Positions 1-9,967 are shown, counted from the stretch's first letter. The stretch: 64,000 nt of DNA from Pseudarthrobacter sp. fls2-241-R2A-127 (GCF_030209355.1 NZ_JARVSF010000022.1:28996-92995); one strand, 5' to 3'. Program-made: numbers and translations. The notes: a model not told the origin generated them from the letters alone.

Positions 1-664
1 GCGCCCCGCCCACCACCAGCCGCAGGGTTGCCTTGCGCTTGGAACTGCCGCCGATCCTGGCACTGACGGTGCCGGTGAGGGCGAGAGCGAGGATGACGGC
101 GACAAATGTGACCGGGATGCGTGCCGGCTCGGGCGGAAAGATGATGGCCAGCATGGGCAGCACTGCGCCAATGGTGAACGCGATCGCGGAGGCGAAGGCG
201 GCGTGCCAGGGGCTGGCCACCTCCTCTTCGTCGATGTTCAGTTCGGCGGACAGGTGCGCCTTCAGGGCGTCCTTTGCCGTGAGCTCTTCGGCAACGCTCC
301 GGGCCGTGGCTTCGCTGAGCCCCTTAGCTTGGTAGATCTCCGCGAGTTCGGCCAGTTCGCCGTCGGGGTCGTCCAGGAGTTCCTGGCGTTCCTTTTCGAT
401 CAAGGCCCGCTGGCTGTCGCTCTGGCTGCTGACGGACACGTATTCGCCCAGGGCCATGGAGACGGCGCCGCCCACCACGGCGGCCGTCCCGGCCACCAGG
501 ATGGGGGCGATGTCGTTGGTCACGCCAGCGACGCCCACCACGGTTGCGGCGACGGAGACGATGCCGTCGTTCGCGCCGAGGACGCCGGCCCGCAGCCAGT
601 TCAGGCGGGCGGCCACGCTGCTGTCGTGGGGTTCGTTGTGGCTGAGCTTCACGGTTTCAGACAT
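1..664 (-). CDS. VIT/CCC1-family Fe/Mn transporter, truncated at the window edge
   Basis: The reading frame starts at the ATG ending at 664 (MSETVKLSHNEPHDSS) and is open to base 1, so the C-terminus lies outside the window. The N-terminal half has the VIT1/CCC1 signature LRAGVLGANDGIVSVAAT followed by a hydrophobic pair of segments and ALGEYVSVSSQSD, the usual sequence before the cytoplasmic metal-binding domain. That acidic, helical domain follows (EKERQELLDDPDGELAEL...), and then further membrane segments. Members of this family move Fe(II) or Mn(II) across membranes; the bacterial substrate is normally inferred, not shown. It is transcribed away from the phosphoesterase genes' 3' end, and no partner gene is visible. 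Confidence 0.88.
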   Translation of the reverse strand, partial: MSETVKLSHNEPHDSSVAARLNWLRAGVLGANDGIVSVAATVVGVAGVTNDIAPILVAGTAAVVGGAVSMALGEYVSVSSQSDSQRALIEKERQELLDDPDGELAELAEIYQAKGLSEATARSVAEELTAKDALKAHLSAELNIDEEEVASPWHAAFASAIAFTIGAVLPMLAIIFPPEPARIPVTFVAVILALALTGTVSARIGGSSKRKATLRLVVGGA

Positions 665-741
665 GCTGGCAGTTAACCACCGCCCGGTCCCCTTTGCCAC
701 AAAGGTTTGCATCCCCTAACACCCGCGGAATCCCGGGGGCG

Positions 742-2451
742 TCAGTAGGTGCTGGCGTTGGGCAGGATCAGGGGCGGCAGCGGGGCCTGGTTGAAGTCGA
801 AGGACTTGGCAAGATCGCCCAGCTGCGGGTTGTTTTCACGGACATCGGGCCGGGCGTCTGGCCGGCCGTCCGTGGCCGGATCGAGCCGTTCGCCGCCCAG
901 GAAATCGTCCTCGATGAACTTGAAGTAGGCGTCGTGGCTGAGGACCTGGTGGTCGATGTATCCCTTGCGTGCGTACGGGCTGATCACCAGGCCGGGGACG
1001 CGCAGGCCGTAGCCGTTGTTGTCCACCACCGGCGGGTTTTCATGGTCGTAGAACCCGCCCCAGTCGTCCCAGGTGAGGAAGATGGCGGTGCTGTTCCAGT
1101 CCGGACCGCTCATCACCGCGTTGATGAGCCCGGCCACATACTGCTGCCCGGTGCTGATCTTCGCCGGCGCGTGTTCGCTGACCTTGTCCGTGGGCGCCAC
1201 CCAGGTGACGGCGGGCAGGGTGCCCTGGCGCGCGGCGTCGTAGAACCCGCTCAGCGGTTTGATGTTGCCCTGCTCGCCGTCCTCCTTGACGGTGTCGAAG
1301 TACAGCAACGGGTTCCACAGGCCCGGGGTTTTGGCGTCCTGTTTAACGGGGTCGCAGGTGGCGGCGTCGTTCCGGCAGTCCGGTTCGGTGCCGTTGAAGA
1401 CGTAGTAGGCCCAGGGCACCTGGTGCTTGTGGAGCAGGAAGGTCAGGTCCGTCCAGGCGTAGTCAGGCAGCTCCAGCTTCTTGGCGGCGTCGGTGAGCTT
1501 CTTCTTCAGGTCATCGGACACCGGGGCCGCATCCACGGCTGCCTGGCAGACGGCGTAGGAGTCGGTGGGCTTGCAGCTGTTGCCGATCAGATCGTCGATC
1601 TGGGCTGCGAGGCCGGGATCGATCCCGGCGGATTCCAATGCCTCACGGCACGGGTCAAGGTCCATCCCGGCCTGGCATTTGCCAATCAGCGTGTCCTTGA
1701 TGATCTGCGGTTCAGGTTCGGGGTCTGGGTCCTGCAGGGCGTTAACGCACGACGACGGGTCCCCGGCTTTGCTGCACTTGGCGGACCATTCCGAGACCAG
1801 GTACAGGTGGGCCGGCAGGCTCCAGGAGGCGGCAGAGGCGAACAGGTGGTCCTGGAGCGTGAAGTTCTGGGCGTAGGCCCAGTAGTTGGGCAGGTCCCGC
1901 CCGTCGTGGTAACCCATCACATCGGTGGGCATGGAGGTGCTGTACGTGCATTTGCTGCTGGAGGCGCTGCAGCCGGACAGGCCCTTCTCCGCCTGCGCCA
2001 CGAACCCGTCCATGGCCCCGCCGTTGATGTCCCCGGTGGCGTCGGCATGGCTGTGCGGGCCGCCGGCATTGCTGTCCGCGGAGTTGTAGAACGGCGCGAT
2101 GCAGCCGCCGTTCGCCGGGTCCGGAAGGCACACGGCGGGCTTGCCGTCCTTCATGGGGATGCCGTCCGCGCCGGGGTAGGTTCCGAAGTAGCTGTCGAAG
2201 GACCTGTTTTCCTGGGTGATGATCACTACATGCTTGATCTTGGAGATCCCGGTGTCCGGGGACGCGCCCTGGCCGGCGGCCACGCCCGCCCCTGCCCCGG
2301 CATCCGGGGCCGGGGCGGAGGCCTGCGGGTTGGGTGCCTGTGGGCCGGCGCGCAGGGCGGCGGGAAGGACGACGGCGAGGATCACCAAAACCGCCAGCGC
2401 CACGGCACCTGCCAGGACTGTCCGGCGTCGGCCGTTCCCTGGGAGCTTCAC
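742..2451 (-). CDS. secreted/membrane-anchored phosphoesterase (phospholipase C / acid phosphatase family)
   Basis: 569 aa with a GTG start preceded by AAGGAG at 7 nt. The N-terminus has RRRTVLAG and a long hydrophobic helix (residues about 12-34), which reads as a signal anchor or Tat-like signal, then an Ala/Pro/Gly-rich linker. The catalytic domain begins with [18 protein letters not shown], the metal and nucleophile motif of the phosphoesterase family that includes phospholipase C and AcpA. Later motifs fit the same fold ([32 protein letters not shown]). The start lies 1 nt after the stop of an upstream gene of the same superfamily, so the two are probably co-transcribed. The substrate (phospholipid, phosphomonoester or teichoic acid) cannot be told from sequence. 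Confidence 0.88.
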   Translation of the reverse strand: MKLPGNGRRRTVLAGAVALAVLVILAVVLPAALRAGPQAPNPQASAPAPDAGAGAGVAAGQGASPDTGISKIKHVVIITQENRSFDSYFGTYPGADGIPMKDGKPAVCLPDPANGGCIAPFYNSADSNAGGPHSHADATGDINGGAMDGFVAQAEKGLSGCSASSSKCTYSTSMPTDVMGYHDGRDLPNYWAYAQNFTLQDHLFASAASWSLPAHLYLVSEWSAKCSKAGDPSSCVNALQDPDPEPEPQIIKDTLIGKCQAGMDLDPCREALESAGIDPGLAAQIDDLIGNSCKPTDSYAVCQAAVDAAPVSDDLKKKLTDAAKKLELPDYAWTDLTFLLHKHQVPWAYYVFNGTEPDCRNDAATCDPVKQDAKTPGLWNPLLYFDTVKEDGEQGNIKPLSGFYDAARQGTLPAVTWVAPTDKVSEHAPAKISTGQQYVAGLINAVMSGPDWNSTAIFLTWDDWGGFYDHENPPVVDNNGYGLRVPGLVISPYARKGYIDHQVLSHDAYFKFIEDDFLGGERLDPATDGRPDARPDVRENNPQLGDLAKSFDFNQAPLPPLILPNASTY

Positions 2452-2452
2452 C

Positions 2453-3640
2453 CTAGGACTCCTTCCTGAACACGTCGTCGCCGAAGGTGGCCACCGCGGG
2501 ATCGCCGGCGAGCCCGAGGCGGGGGAGGAAGTAGAAGTCTTCGATGGTGGCCAGCAGGCTGTAGTGGTTGTAGGCCCGGTCCGAGGATGTGCCCGCGTTG
2601 CTGAACGGTGAGAGCACCAGCGCGCCCACCCTGCCGCCGGCTGCTCCGCCGGCGGGGCTGGCCGCGTCTGATCCCGTGGGGCCGGACGAGTCGCCCTCGG
2701 CCTCGTCGAAGGTGATAACCAGCATGCCGTCCTGTTGGTACGCCGGTGAGGACAGGATGGCCGGCACCTGTTCTTTCAGCCACCCGTCCACCGCCGTCAG
2801 GCCTCCGGTGGTGCCGTCGGCGCAGGTGGCGTCATGGCCGTCGTGGCACAGGTTGGGGGTGATGTAGGAAAGGGTGGGCGTGGTGCCCACTGATTTCAGG
2901 TCGTCAGCGAGGGCCGCGAAGTTGACCACGTTCGCGGCGCAGTCCGGGGACGAGGTGATGGCGTGGAAGTACACGAAGGGGTTGTGGTGCGTGGAGTACT
3001 GGCTCTCCATGGTGGCTTTGATGTGGTTGTCCGGCTCGCCCAGCGGCGGGTGTTCGCACGGCTCCTGCATGTCCTCCATATAGCCCTTCCACGTCTTGCC
3101 CTGGGAGGTCAGTTGCCCGGCGAGGGTTTGGGTGTCCTGCGGGTAGACGCAGCCGTCGCCCTGCAGGGCGCCTTCCGAGTCGGTGCCGGTGGCGTTGAAC
3201 TCGGTGTAGGTGTGGCAGTCCGCCATGGTGCTGTCGTTGGGCCGCTGGCCGGATATCTGGGCCAGGTAGTTGGGCAGTGAGTTGTGGGCGATGCCGTAGT
3301 AGTTCTTCAGCAGGACGCCCTTCTTGCGGAGCGTTCCGGCCAGGTAGGGTGCGGGGGAATTGTCACCCCAGACGGAATCGTAGCCCTTGTTCTCCAGGTT
3401 GATGACGAATACGTGGCCGGGGGTGCGGGTATGGCTTGCCGGGTCCCTGGTGGCGCTGGCCCTCGGCGCCGGTGTGGTGCCGGCCGCGGCTGTGCCGCCG
3501 GACAGGGACGGGGTTGGCGAGGGCCCGGGGCCCTCCGTAGTGCAGGCCGCCAGTGCGGGCAGCAGGAGGGCCGGAAGCAGGAGCAGGCCGGGGGTCCGCC
3601 ACCGGCTTGCCTTGGTGCGGGGAACAGTGCTGTTTTTCAC
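2453..3640 (-). CDS. phosphoesterase-family lipoprotein
   Basis: 395 aa from the GTG ending at 3640 (VKNSTVPRT), chosen because GAGG lies 6 nt upstream and because the start places a signal peptide with a lipobox (LPALAAC, Cys about residue 32) at the N-terminus. A longer in-frame ORF from 3766 would bury that signal. After a Ser/Thr/Pro linker comes a phosphoesterase domain: [37 protein letters not shown], and near the end [12 protein letters not shown] and [23 protein letters not shown]. These resemble alkaline/acid phosphatases of the PF04185 group. It is the first gene of a two-gene unit with the paralogous 569-aa phosphoesterase. Probably attached to the outer face of the membrane. Confidence 0.86.
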   Translation of the reverse strand: MKNSTVPRTKASRWRTPGLLLLPALLLPALAACTTEGPGPSPTPSLSGGTAAAGTTPAPRASATRDPASHTRTPGHVFVINLENKGYDSVWGDNSPAPYLAGTLRKKGVLLKNYYGIAHNSLPNYLAQISGQRPNDSTMADCHTYTEFNATGTDSEGALQGDGCVYPQDTQTLAGQLTSQGKTWKGYMEDMQEPCEHPPLGEPDNHIKATMESQYSTHHNPFVYFHAITSSPDCAANVVNFAALADDLKSVGTTPTLSYITPNLCHDGHDATCADGTTGGLTAVDGWLKEQVPAILSSPAYQQDGMLVITFDEAEGDSSGPTGSDAASPAGGAAGGRVGALVLSPFSNAGTSSDRAYNHYSLLATIEDFYFLPRLGLAGDPAVATFGDDVFRKES

Positions 3641-3669
3641 GCCCGGCCTCACTTGTTCGCAACTGTGGA

Positions 3670-3706
3670 CCTGCCGGCCGGGCGGTGTGGCTGCCCGGCC
3701 GGCAGG
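3670..3706 (-). terminator. perfect 14-bp stem hairpin downstream of the ABC operon
   Basis: CCTGCCGGCCGGGC pairs with GCCCGGCCGGCAGG around a 9-nt loop. It lies after the last gene of the leftward PadR-ABC operon and before the lipoprotein phosphoesterase, so it probably ends the operon transcript. There is no U-tract, which is common for actinobacterial terminators. Confidence 0.55.
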
Positions 3707-3806
3707 TTTCGGCTCCCCAGCGTTGCGGACACTCTTGCATACCGCGGCCCGGATTAGCACGGGCAAACGCTGTGAGTTCGCAGTGAATATGCTCAGGTTT
3801 CGGGTT

Positions 3807-4571
3807 TCAGCCCACTTTCCGGCGGTAGATGGCGGCTGCAGCGGCGTAGGACACCGCCAGGATGCCGGCCAGCCAGGCGAGGGCCGTCCAGATTCCGGTG
3901 CCCACGGGTTCCTGCGCGAGGAGGGCCCGGAGGGTGTCCACGATCGGCGTCACCGGCTGGTTTTCGGCGAACCAGGCAACCGGGCCGGGCATGGTGGCCG
4001 TGGGAACAAACGCTGAACTGATGAAGGGCAGGAAGATCAGCGGGTAGCTCATGCCGCTGGCGCCATCCACGGTCTTGGCGGTCAGGCCGGCAACTACCGC
4101 CATCCAGGTCAGCGCCAGGGTGAACAGGACCAGGATTCCGGCTGCGGCGAACCATGATGCCACGGAGGCTCCACTGCGGAACCCCATGGCCAGGGCTACG
4201 GCGATCACGATCGCGACGGCTGCGAGGTTGGCAGTCAGGGAGGTGAGTACGTGTGCCCACAGGATGCTGGGCTTGGCGATCGGCATGGATCCCAGCCGTT
4301 CGACGATCCCGCCCTTGACGTCAAGGAACAACCGGTAGGCGGTGTAGGCCACGCCGGAGGCGACGGTGATCAGGAGGATGCCGGGGAGGAGGTAGTTGAT
4401 GTAGGAGCCGCCTGAACCGGTGGTGATCGCGCCGCCGAACACGTAGACGAACAGCAGCATCATGGCCACGGGTGTCACCGCGGTGGTGATGATGGTGTCC
4501 GGGCTGCGGAGGATGTGCCGCAGTGAGCGGCCCGTCAGCACGCCGGTATCGCGGAGGGCGTGGGTGCTCAT
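3807..4571 (-). CDS. ABC-2 type exporter permease (DrrB-like)
   Basis: 254 aa with six predicted membrane segments and the layout of DrrB/ABC-2 permeases. An N-terminal cytoplasmic helix (LTGRSLRHILRSPDTIIT) is followed by TM1 (AVTPVAMMLLFVYVFGGAI), the loop INYLLPGILLITVASG, and the conserved MSYPLIFLPFISSAFVPT segment. Its ATG overlaps the stop of the ATPase gene by 4 nt (ATGA), so translation is coupled. With the ATPase it forms a half-size exporter dimer. In this family, substrates range from drugs to lipids; the substrate here is unknown. Confidence 0.92.
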   Translation of the reverse strand: MSTHALRDTGVLTGRSLRHILRSPDTIITTAVTPVAMMLLFVYVFGGAITTGSGGSYINYLLPGILLITVASGVAYTAYRLFLDVKGGIVERLGSMPIAKPSILWAHVLTSLTANLAAVAIVIAVALAMGFRSGASVASWFAAAGILVLFTLALTWMAVVAGLTAKTVDGASGMSYPLIFLPFISSAFVPTATMPGPVAWFAENQPVTPIVDTLRALLAQEPVGTGIWTALAWLAGILAVSYAAAAAIYRRKVG

Positions 4572-5392
4572 CAGTGGTCCTTTCCGGGCGCGGAATCGGC
4601 GGTTGGCTGATCCTGCCGGTCCCCGGGCGGATCACCCACCAGGGCGAGGAAGACGTCCTCGAGGGAAGGCTGTTTCTCCACGTATTCCACGGTGGCCGCG
4701 GGGAGGAGCCGCTTGAGTTCGGCGAGCGTCCCGTTCTGGATGATGGTGCCCCGGTGCAGGATGGCGATTCGGTCGGCGAGCTGCTCTGCCTCGTCAAGGT
4801 ACTGGGTGGTTAGCAGTACGGTGGTGCCCTGTCCCGCGAGCTGCCGGATGGTCCGCCACACCTCGAGGCGTCCCTGTGGATCCAGCCCGGTGGTGGGTTC
4901 GTCGAGGAAGACCACCGGGGGATCCCCGGCCAGGCTCATGGCGATGTCCAGCCGGCGCCGCATGCCGCCGGAGTAGGTGGCTGCCCTGCGGTTGGCGGCC
5001 TCTGCCAGTCCGAACCGGGCGAGCAGGCTGCCGGCCACTTCTGCCGGGTTGGGCAGGTGCCGCAGCCTGGCTACCAGCACCAGGTTCTCCCGGCCGGTCA
5101 GGACGTCGTCCACGGCGGTGAACTGGCCGGTCAGGCTGATGGCGGCCCGTACGTCCCCGGCCCGGGTGACGACGTCGAAACCATTGACTGAGGCCCTGCC
5201 GCTGTAAGGTTTCAGGAGGGTGGAGAGGATTTTTATCAGCGTGGTCTTTCCCGCGCCGTTGGAGCCGAGCAGCGCGAAGATGCTTCCCGGCCTCACGTCA
5301 AAGTCGACGCCCCGCAGTACATGCAGGTCCTTGAACGACTTTTCGATGCCCTGGACCCGGATGGCGGGTTGCAGGGCCTGGTCTGTGCCCAT
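4571..5392 (-). CDS. ABC exporter ATP-binding subunit (DrrA-like)
   Basis: 273 aa. Walker A is GSNGAGKTTLIKI (residues about 43-55), the signature is YSGGMRRRLDIAMSL and Walker B is VVFLDEPTTGLD, followed by the H-loop region TTQYLDEAEQLADRIAIL. A C-terminal extension of about 60 residues after the nucleotide-binding domain is typical of DrrA-type subunits. The domain order and the coupled permease downstream indicate a drug- or lipid-type exporter. It lies 27 nt after the DUF1048 gene in a PadR-DUF1048-ATPase-permease operon. Confidence 0.93.
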   Translation of the reverse strand: MGTDQALQPAIRVQGIEKSFKDLHVLRGVDFDVRPGSIFALLGSNGAGKTTLIKILSTLLKPYSGRASVNGFDVVTRAGDVRAAISLTGQFTAVDDVLTGRENLVLVARLRHLPNPAEVAGSLLARFGLAEAANRRAATYSGGMRRRLDIAMSLAGDPPVVFLDEPTTGLDPQGRLEVWRTIRQLAGQGTTVLLTTQYLDEAEQLADRIAILHRGTIIQNGTLAELKRLLPAATVEYVEKQPSLEDVFLALVGDPPGDRQDQPTADSAPGKDH

Positions 5393-5419
5393 GGCCGGTC
5401 CTTTCCGGTGTGTGGTTTC

Positions 5420-5791
5420 TCAGGCGTCGCCGGCGGTGGCCTGGTTGATGGAGTCTGCCAGGCGCTTGCGTTCCTTGTTGATCCACTGGCCGTCGGAGTA
5501 GTTGCTGATGAAGGCTTCGGCAAATTCCACCGGGTCCTCACCAACGATGCTGCGGACCGGTGTGCCATCCGCGGCAGCCCCTTCGACCAGGTCCGCCAGG
5601 TCCTCCAGCATCTGCATGAGGACATCGCCCTTGACGATCGCGCCGGCGTAGGTGAAGTAGCGTTCCAAGGCGTCGATGGTGGTCCGGTACGGGCCGGGCA
5701 GCTGTTCCTTGCGGGCTTTGTACCGGCGCCAGCGTTTCTTGTCGTCGAAGGAACCGGTGACTTTCTCAAGCCATCCCTGGGGCATGGTCAT
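5420..5791 (-). CDS. DUF1048 family protein
   Basis: 123 aa, soluble, mainly helical. It matches the DUF1048 pattern: WLEKVTGSFDDKKRWRRYKAR, then LPGPYRTTIDALERYFTYAG and a C-terminal GEDPVEFAEAFISNYSDGQW. DUF1048 proteins sit next to PadR regulators and ABC exporters in many Firmicutes and Actinobacteria; their biochemical role is not established. The start ATG overlaps the PadR stop by 4 nt, indicating co-translation. It may be an accessory to regulation or to the exporter, but nothing in the sequence decides this. Confidence 0.85.
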   Translation of the reverse strand: MTMPQGWLEKVTGSFDDKKRWRRYKARKEQLPGPYRTTIDALERYFTYAGAIVKGDVLMQMLEDLADLVEGAAADGTPVRSIVGEDPVEFAEAFISNYSDGQWINKERKRLADSINQATAGDA

Positions 5792-6135
5792 TCTCCTTTT
5801 TCCTGCGGGGGATTGGTGTGGTGGAGTTGCTCGATCCGTGCGGCGAGGAAGCTCCAGGTGCTCCAGAATTCGTCCAGGTAGGCGCTGCCGGAAGCGTTCA
5901 GCGTGTACACCTTGCGGGGCGGTCCTTTTTCGGACGGGACTTTGGCCACGTCAACCAGGCCGCGTTGTTCGATGCGGACCAGCAGTGCGTACACCGTGCC
6001 TTCGACGATGTCCGAAAAGCCCTGGTCGCGCAGCCGGGCGGTGATTTCGTAGCCGTACGCCGGCCGGGCCGCGAGGGTTGCCAGGACGATGCCCTCCAGC
6101 GTGCCTTTGAGCATCTCGGTCATTTGCTTGCCCAT
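5788..6135 (-). CDS. PadR-family transcriptional regulator
   Basis: 115 aa from the ATG ending at 6135 (MGKQMTEMLKGTLEGIVLATL), preceded by AAAGGAATTCC. A longer ORF from 6273 would run through the operator and is unlikely. The winged-helix domain shows the PadR pattern RPAYGYEITARLRDQGFSDIVEG, TVYALLVRIEQRGLV and PPRKVYTLNASG. A short C-terminal dimerisation helix follows (LDEFWSTWSFLAARIEQL). PadR proteins usually repress their own operon and are released by the compound the exporter handles. It is the first gene of the operon, and a 32-bp palindrome lies 19 bp upstream. Confidence 0.92.
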   Translation of the reverse strand: MGKQMTEMLKGTLEGIVLATLAARPAYGYEITARLRDQGFSDIVEGTVYALLVRIEQRGLVDVAKVPSEKGPPRKVYTLNASGSAYLDEFWSTWSFLAARIEQLHHTNPPQEKGE

Positions 6136-6153
6136 GGAATTCCTTTGGTACTT

Positions 6154-6185
6154 AGTGTTACTGACTACTAGTAGATAGTAACACT
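6154..6185. promoter_or_regulatory. PadR operator palindrome
   Basis: AGTGTTACT at 6154-6162 and AGTAACACT at 6177-6185 are exact inverted repeats, and between them CTACTAGTAG (6165-6174) is itself palindromic. Only the two GA/AT dinucleotides break the symmetry. It lies directly upstream of padR in an AT-rich stretch, as expected for autoregulation. Confidence 0.8.
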
Positions 6186-6328
6186 GAGTAGCTGGTATGC
6201 AAGGCCCCCGGGCAGGTCTTTCTGCCCTGTTGGGTGCATCCTCGCAGGCGTTGACTTGAAGCATGGGCAGCATTGGCTCATGGGGCGGAAACGTACTGGC
6301 GTACCGTCCACACCAGAAAGGAAAAACA

Positions 6329-6685
6329 GTGAAAAAGTGGTATCGGTGGCAGGACTATGCAGCAGGTGCCGCCGGACTCTTCACCGCAGTGGCGGTCCTG
6401 TTCACGCGGCAGCAAAACATGTCCACCACCCTCATGCTCGTCTTCGGCGGGCTCCTGGTGGTCAGCGGAATCGTCAACCTGGCAATGCCCGGAACTCCGG
6501 TCATGGAATACGCCCAGGCTGTCCTTGCCGCAGTATTGATCATCTCGCCGTGGCTGGGGTCCTACACGGGCGCGACCGGCGCAGCGTGGACGTCGTGGAT
6601 TGCAGGGGCAGTGGCGCTGGTGGTCACCGCGGTGGCCATTAAGCCCAGCACTGACGCCCATCACAATCTGGGCATTTCGCATTAG
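6329..6685 (+). CDS. SPW-repeat membrane protein
   Basis: 118 aa from the GTG at 6329 (VKKWYRWQDYAAG), with AAAGGAA 6 nt upstream; an in-frame ATG at 6263 would add an uncharacteristic tail. Four hydrophobic segments are arranged as two SPW-type repeats: W-Q-D-Y-A-A-G-A-A-G-L-F near the start and VLIISPWLGSYTG in the second half, the SPW triplet giving the family its name. Function is unknown; such proteins are small integral membrane proteins of actinobacteria. It is divergent from padR and shares the upstream region containing the palindromic operator. Confidence 0.8.
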   Translation: MKKWYRWQDYAAGAAGLFTAVAVLFTRQQNMSTTLMLVFGGLLVVSGIVNLAMPGTPVMEYAQAVLAAVLIISPWLGSYTGATGAAWTSWIAGAVALVVTAVAIKPSTDAHHNLGISH

Positions 6686-6794
6686 CGGCAGCATCCGCCA
6701 TGACTGACGTGATGCGGTATGAGGCAGGATCCACTCCGGCCCATGCCGCACCGGAAGCCATGGCGGAGCTGTATCCACACGGCGGGTGAGGGCG

Positions 6795-8135
6795 ATGGTT
6801 GCATTCCTGAACAGGGCCGACGCCGGGCGGCGGCTGGGCAAACGGCTTGCCGGCCTGCGCGGACGGGACGTGGTGGTGCTGGGCCTGCCCCGCGGCGGCG
6901 TGCCGGTCGCGTTCGAGGTGGCCAAGGCCCTTGAGGCGCCGCTGGACGTGATCGTGGTGCGGAAGCTGGGGGTCCCCTTCCAGCCTGAGGTGGCCATGGG
7001 AGCCATCGGGGAAGGCAACGTCCGGGTCCTGGACCGGCGCACCCTCTCCATGGCCCGAGTCTCCCAGGAAGACCTGAAGCAGGTGGAACGGCAGGAGCGG
7101 GCGCTGCTCGAAAGCAGGGTGGCACGCTTCCGCCAGGGCCGCCCGCGGCTTGACCTCACCGGACGCACCGCGGTGATCGTGGATGACGGGATCGCCACCG
7201 GCTCCACCGCCAAAGCCGCCTGCCAGGTGGCCCGGCAGCTCGGCGCAGCAACGATCATCCTGGCCGTTCCGGTTGCCCCCGCCCGCGCCATCGTGGAGCT
7301 GAAGGAACCGGACGACGTGGTCTGCCTGCTCTCGCCACAGGACTTCCAGGCTGTGGGCTACTACTACCATGACTTCTCACCCACCGAGGATGGCGAGGTG
7401 GTGCAACTCCTCGACGCAGCGGCCTCCCCGACCCGCCACCGCGGCGACGAAAGGGACGACGGCACCCTGGAGGACGACGTCGAGATCCCGGACGGGCGTG
7501 CTGTCCTGCGCGGCAGCCTCCACCTGCCGGGAAGGTGCGACGGCACGGTCCTCTTTGCCCACGGCAGCGGCAGCAGCCGGCACAGCCCCCGGAACCGTTA
7601 TGTGGCCTCGGTCCTGCATGGGGCAGGGCTGGGCACCTTGCTCCTTGACCTGCTCACGCCCGAAGAGGAAGTCAACCGCGCCAACGTCTTCGACATCGCC
7701 CTGCTGGCCCGGCGCCTTACCGCCGCAACCCATTGGCTGGAAGCACGGCATGACGGCTCGGCCGGGCGGATCGGCTACTTCGGGGCGAGCACCGGAGCGG
7801 GCGCGGCGCTCTGGGCCGCCGCCGAACCCGGCTCCGAGGTTGCCGCTGTGGTGTCCCGGGGCGGCCGCCCGGACCTGGCCGGTCCGCGGCTGGCCGCGGT
7901 CAAGGCACCTACCCTGCTGATCGTCGGCGGCGCCGACACCCAGGTCCTGGCGCTCAACCGCCAGGCCATGGCCCGCATGCAGGCACCCACCCGTCTCGAG
8001 ATCGTCCCCGGCGCCACCCACCTCTTCGAGGAGCCCGGCACCCTGGCCATGGCGGCCACCCTGGCCGCCGACTGGTTCCAGCACTACCTCCTGCCGTCGC
8101 GGGTGGGGCGGGCCATGCCGGAGGCGGGGGAATGA
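6795..8135 (+). CDS. phosphoribosyltransferase / dienelactone-hydrolase-like fusion protein
   Basis: 446 aa from ATG 6795; GTG 6786 is an alternative start. Residues about 1-210 form a type I phosphoribosyltransferase domain with the PRPP-binding motif [16 protein letters not shown]. Residues about 225-440 form an alpha/beta hydrolase of dienelactone-hydrolase type: oxyanion region [17 protein letters not shown], nucleophile elbow GASTG, Asp in VGGADTQV and His in GATHLFEEP. The fusion occurs in other actinobacteria, often near stress genes. Its stop overlaps the start of the downstream ligase, so it belongs to the same operon. What the two domains act on together is unknown. Confidence 0.87.
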   Translation: MVAFLNRADAGRRLGKRLAGLRGRDVVVLGLPRGGVPVAFEVAKALEAPLDVIVVRKLGVPFQPEVAMGAIGEGNVRVLDRRTLSMARVSQEDLKQVERQERALLESRVARFRQGRPRLDLTGRTAVIVDDGIATGSTAKAACQVARQLGAATIILAVPVAPARAIVELKEPDDVVCLLSPQDFQAVGYYYHDFSPTEDGEVVQLLDAAASPTRHRGDERDDGTLEDDVEIPDGRAVLRGSLHLPGRCDGTVLFAHGSGSSRHSPRNRYVASVLHGAGLGTLLLDLLTPEEEVNRANVFDIALLARRLTAATHWLEARHDGSAGRIGYFGASTGAGAALWAAAEPGSEVAAVVSRGGRPDLAGPRLAAVKAPTLLIVGGADTQVLALNRQAMARMQAPTRLEIVPGATHLFEEPGTLAMAATLAADWFQHYLLPSRVGRAMPEAGE

Positions 8136-9967
8136 CACGCTGGCCCACCATCGCCAAGGACGTTGCCACCTTCCCGGTGCCGCCCAACATGCCGGACTAT
8201 GAGGCCGCCAGGCGCGGCTTCAGCTGGGACCAGGCCCGGCAGGCACTGGCCGGGCTGCCCGGCGGCCGCGGGCTGAACATCGCCTACGAGGCCGTGGACC
8301 GCCACGTGGCAGAGGGCCGCGGCGGCAAGGAGGCACTGCGCTTCATCAGGGCCGACGGCGGCACCCGGTCCCTGGACTACGGTGGCCTCGCGGAGCAATC
8401 CGGCCGGTTCGCGGCAGTGCTCCGGACGCTGGGAGTGGGGCGCGGCGAGCGGGTCTTCTCCCTCCTGGGCCGCACCCCGGAGCTGTATATCGCTGTGCTG
8501 GGCACCTTCAAGAACGGCAGCGTCTTCTGTCCGCTCTTTTCCGCCTTTGGTCCCGAACCGGTCCGGCAGCGGCTGCACCTGGGGACCGGCAGGGTGCTGG
8601 TGACCACCAGGGCCCTGTACCGCAAGAAGGTGGCGCCGGTGCGGGACAGCCTTCCCGAACTCCGCTTCATCCTGCTGGTGGACGCGGACGGCAACCCCGA
8701 ACCGGGAACCCTGGACCTGGCCGGCCTCCTGGCGCAGGCCCCCCAACCGGCGGCGGGTGAGCCCGGCGCGGACATCGCCGACACCCGGCCGGAGGACATG
8801 GCACTGCTGCATTTCACCAGCGGAACCACCGGCACGCCCAAGGGCGCCATCCATGTCCACGACGCCGTCGCCGCGCATTACGCCACCGGCCGCTTCGCGC
8901 TGGACCTGCACGCGGAGGACATCTACTGGTGCACCGCGGATCCGGGCTGGGTGACGGGCACGTCCTACGGCATCATCGCGCCGCTGGTGCACGGGGTCAC
9001 CGCCATCGTGGACGAGGAAGAACTGGACGCCGACCGCTGGTACCGGATCCTCGCGGAGCAGCACGTGACCGTCTGGTACACCGCCCCCACGGCACTGCGG
9101 ATGCTGATGAAGGCCGGTGCGGGGCGTGCCGCGGGCCACGACCTCTCCGCCCTGCGGTTCATCGCCAGCGTGGGGGAGCCGCTGAACCCCGAAGCCGTGG
9201 TGTGGGGCCAGGACGTCCTGGGCCTGCCGGTGCATGACAACTGGTGGCAAACGGAGACGGGCGGGATCATGATCGCCAACTATCCGGCGATGGACATCCG
9301 CCCCGGCTCCATGGGCCGGCCGCTCCCCGGCATCGAGGCGGCCCTGGTGGCCCGGGACGCCGACGGTAAACCCATCATCCGGGACGGCCAGGCGGTCCTG
9401 GTCACCGAGCCGGACACCATGGGCGAGCTGGCACTGCGCCCCGGTTGGCCGTCCATGTTCCGCGGCTACCTCAACGAAGAGGAGCGCTACCGCCGGTGCT
9501 TCGCCGGCGGCTGGTACCTCACCGGCGACCTGGCAAAGTGCGACGCCGACGGCTACTTCTGGTTCGTCGGCCGCGGCGACGACGTCATCAAGTCCTCCGG
9601 CCACCTGATCGGCCCCTTCGAGGTGGAAAGCTGCCTGATGGAGCACCCGGCGGTGGCCGAAGCAGGAGTGATAGGCGTGCCGGACCGCGTGGCCGGCGAG
9701 GTGGTCAAAGCCTTCGTGGAACTCAAGCCGGGCATCCAGCCCGGCGAAGAGCTGCAACTGGAGATCATCGGCTTCGCCCGGAAACGGCTGGGTGCCGCGG
9801 TGGCGCCCAGGCTGCTGGAGTTCACCGGCACGCTGCCCAAGACCCGCAGCGGAAAGATCCTGCGCCGGCTCCTGAAAGCCCGCGAGCTGGGACTTCCCGA
9901 AGGCGACATCTCAACCCTGGAGTCCCCGGCCGGACCGGCGCCGGGCCTCGGCAAGGAGCAGCCATGA
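8132..9967 (+). CDS. acsA: acetate-CoA ligase / acyl-CoA synthetase (AcsA type)
   Basis: 611 aa of the ANL adenylating superfamily. The P-loop is [20 protein letters not shown], and the core motif NWWQTETGG marks short-chain acyl-CoA synthetases (acetate/propionate). Then come [18 protein letters not shown], the hinge region, and the catalytic lysine in [12 protein letters not shown]. The reaction is ATP + acid + CoA to acyl-CoA + AMP + PPi, in the cytoplasm. The length fits AcsA better than the longer Acs. The stop overlaps the E1alpha start by 4 nt. Its position between a hydrolase and 2-oxoacid dehydrogenase subunits suggests it supplies or consumes the same acyl-CoA as the complex; substrate preference beyond short chain is inference. 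Confidence 0.9.
   Translation: MTRWPTIAKDVATFPVPPNMPDYEAARRGFSWDQARQALAGLPGGRGLNIAYEAVDRHVAEGRGGKEALRFIRADGGTRSLDYGGLAEQSGRFAAVLRTLGVGRGERVFSLLGRTPELYIAVLGTFKNGSVFCPLFSAFGPEPVRQRLHLGTGRVLVTTRALYRKKVAPVRDSLPELRFILLVDADGNPEPGTLDLAGLLAQAPQPAAGEPGADIADTRPEDMALLHFTSGTTGTPKGAIHVHDAVAAHYATGRFALDLHAEDIYWCTADPGWVTGTSYGIIAPLVHGVTAIVDEEELDADRWYRILAEQHVTVWYTAPTALRMLMKAGAGRAAGHDLSALRFIASVGEPLNPEAVVWGQDVLGLPVHDNWWQTETGGIMIANYPAMDIRPGSMGRPLPGIEAALVARDADGKPIIRDGQAVLVTEPDTMGELALRPGWPSMFRGYLNEEERYRRCFAGGWYLTGDLAKCDADGYFWFVGRGDDVIKSSGHLIGPFEVESCLMEHPAVAEAGVIGVPDRVAGEVVKAFVELKPGIQPGEELQLEIIGFARKRLGAAVAPRLLEFTGTLPKTRSGKILRRLLKARELGLPEGDISTLESPAGPAPGLGKEQP

Noticed and set aside
694..2469. 591-codon plus-strand frame antisense to the first phosphoesterase
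   Set aside because: It is a high-GC shadow frame. The minus strand has the phosphoesterase motifs, and this frame has low-complexity Val/Gly/Arg composition with no family.
8084..9757. 557-codon frame antisense to the acetyl-CoA synthetase
   Set aside because: Same reason: no recognisable domain, while the plus strand has a full ANL enzyme.
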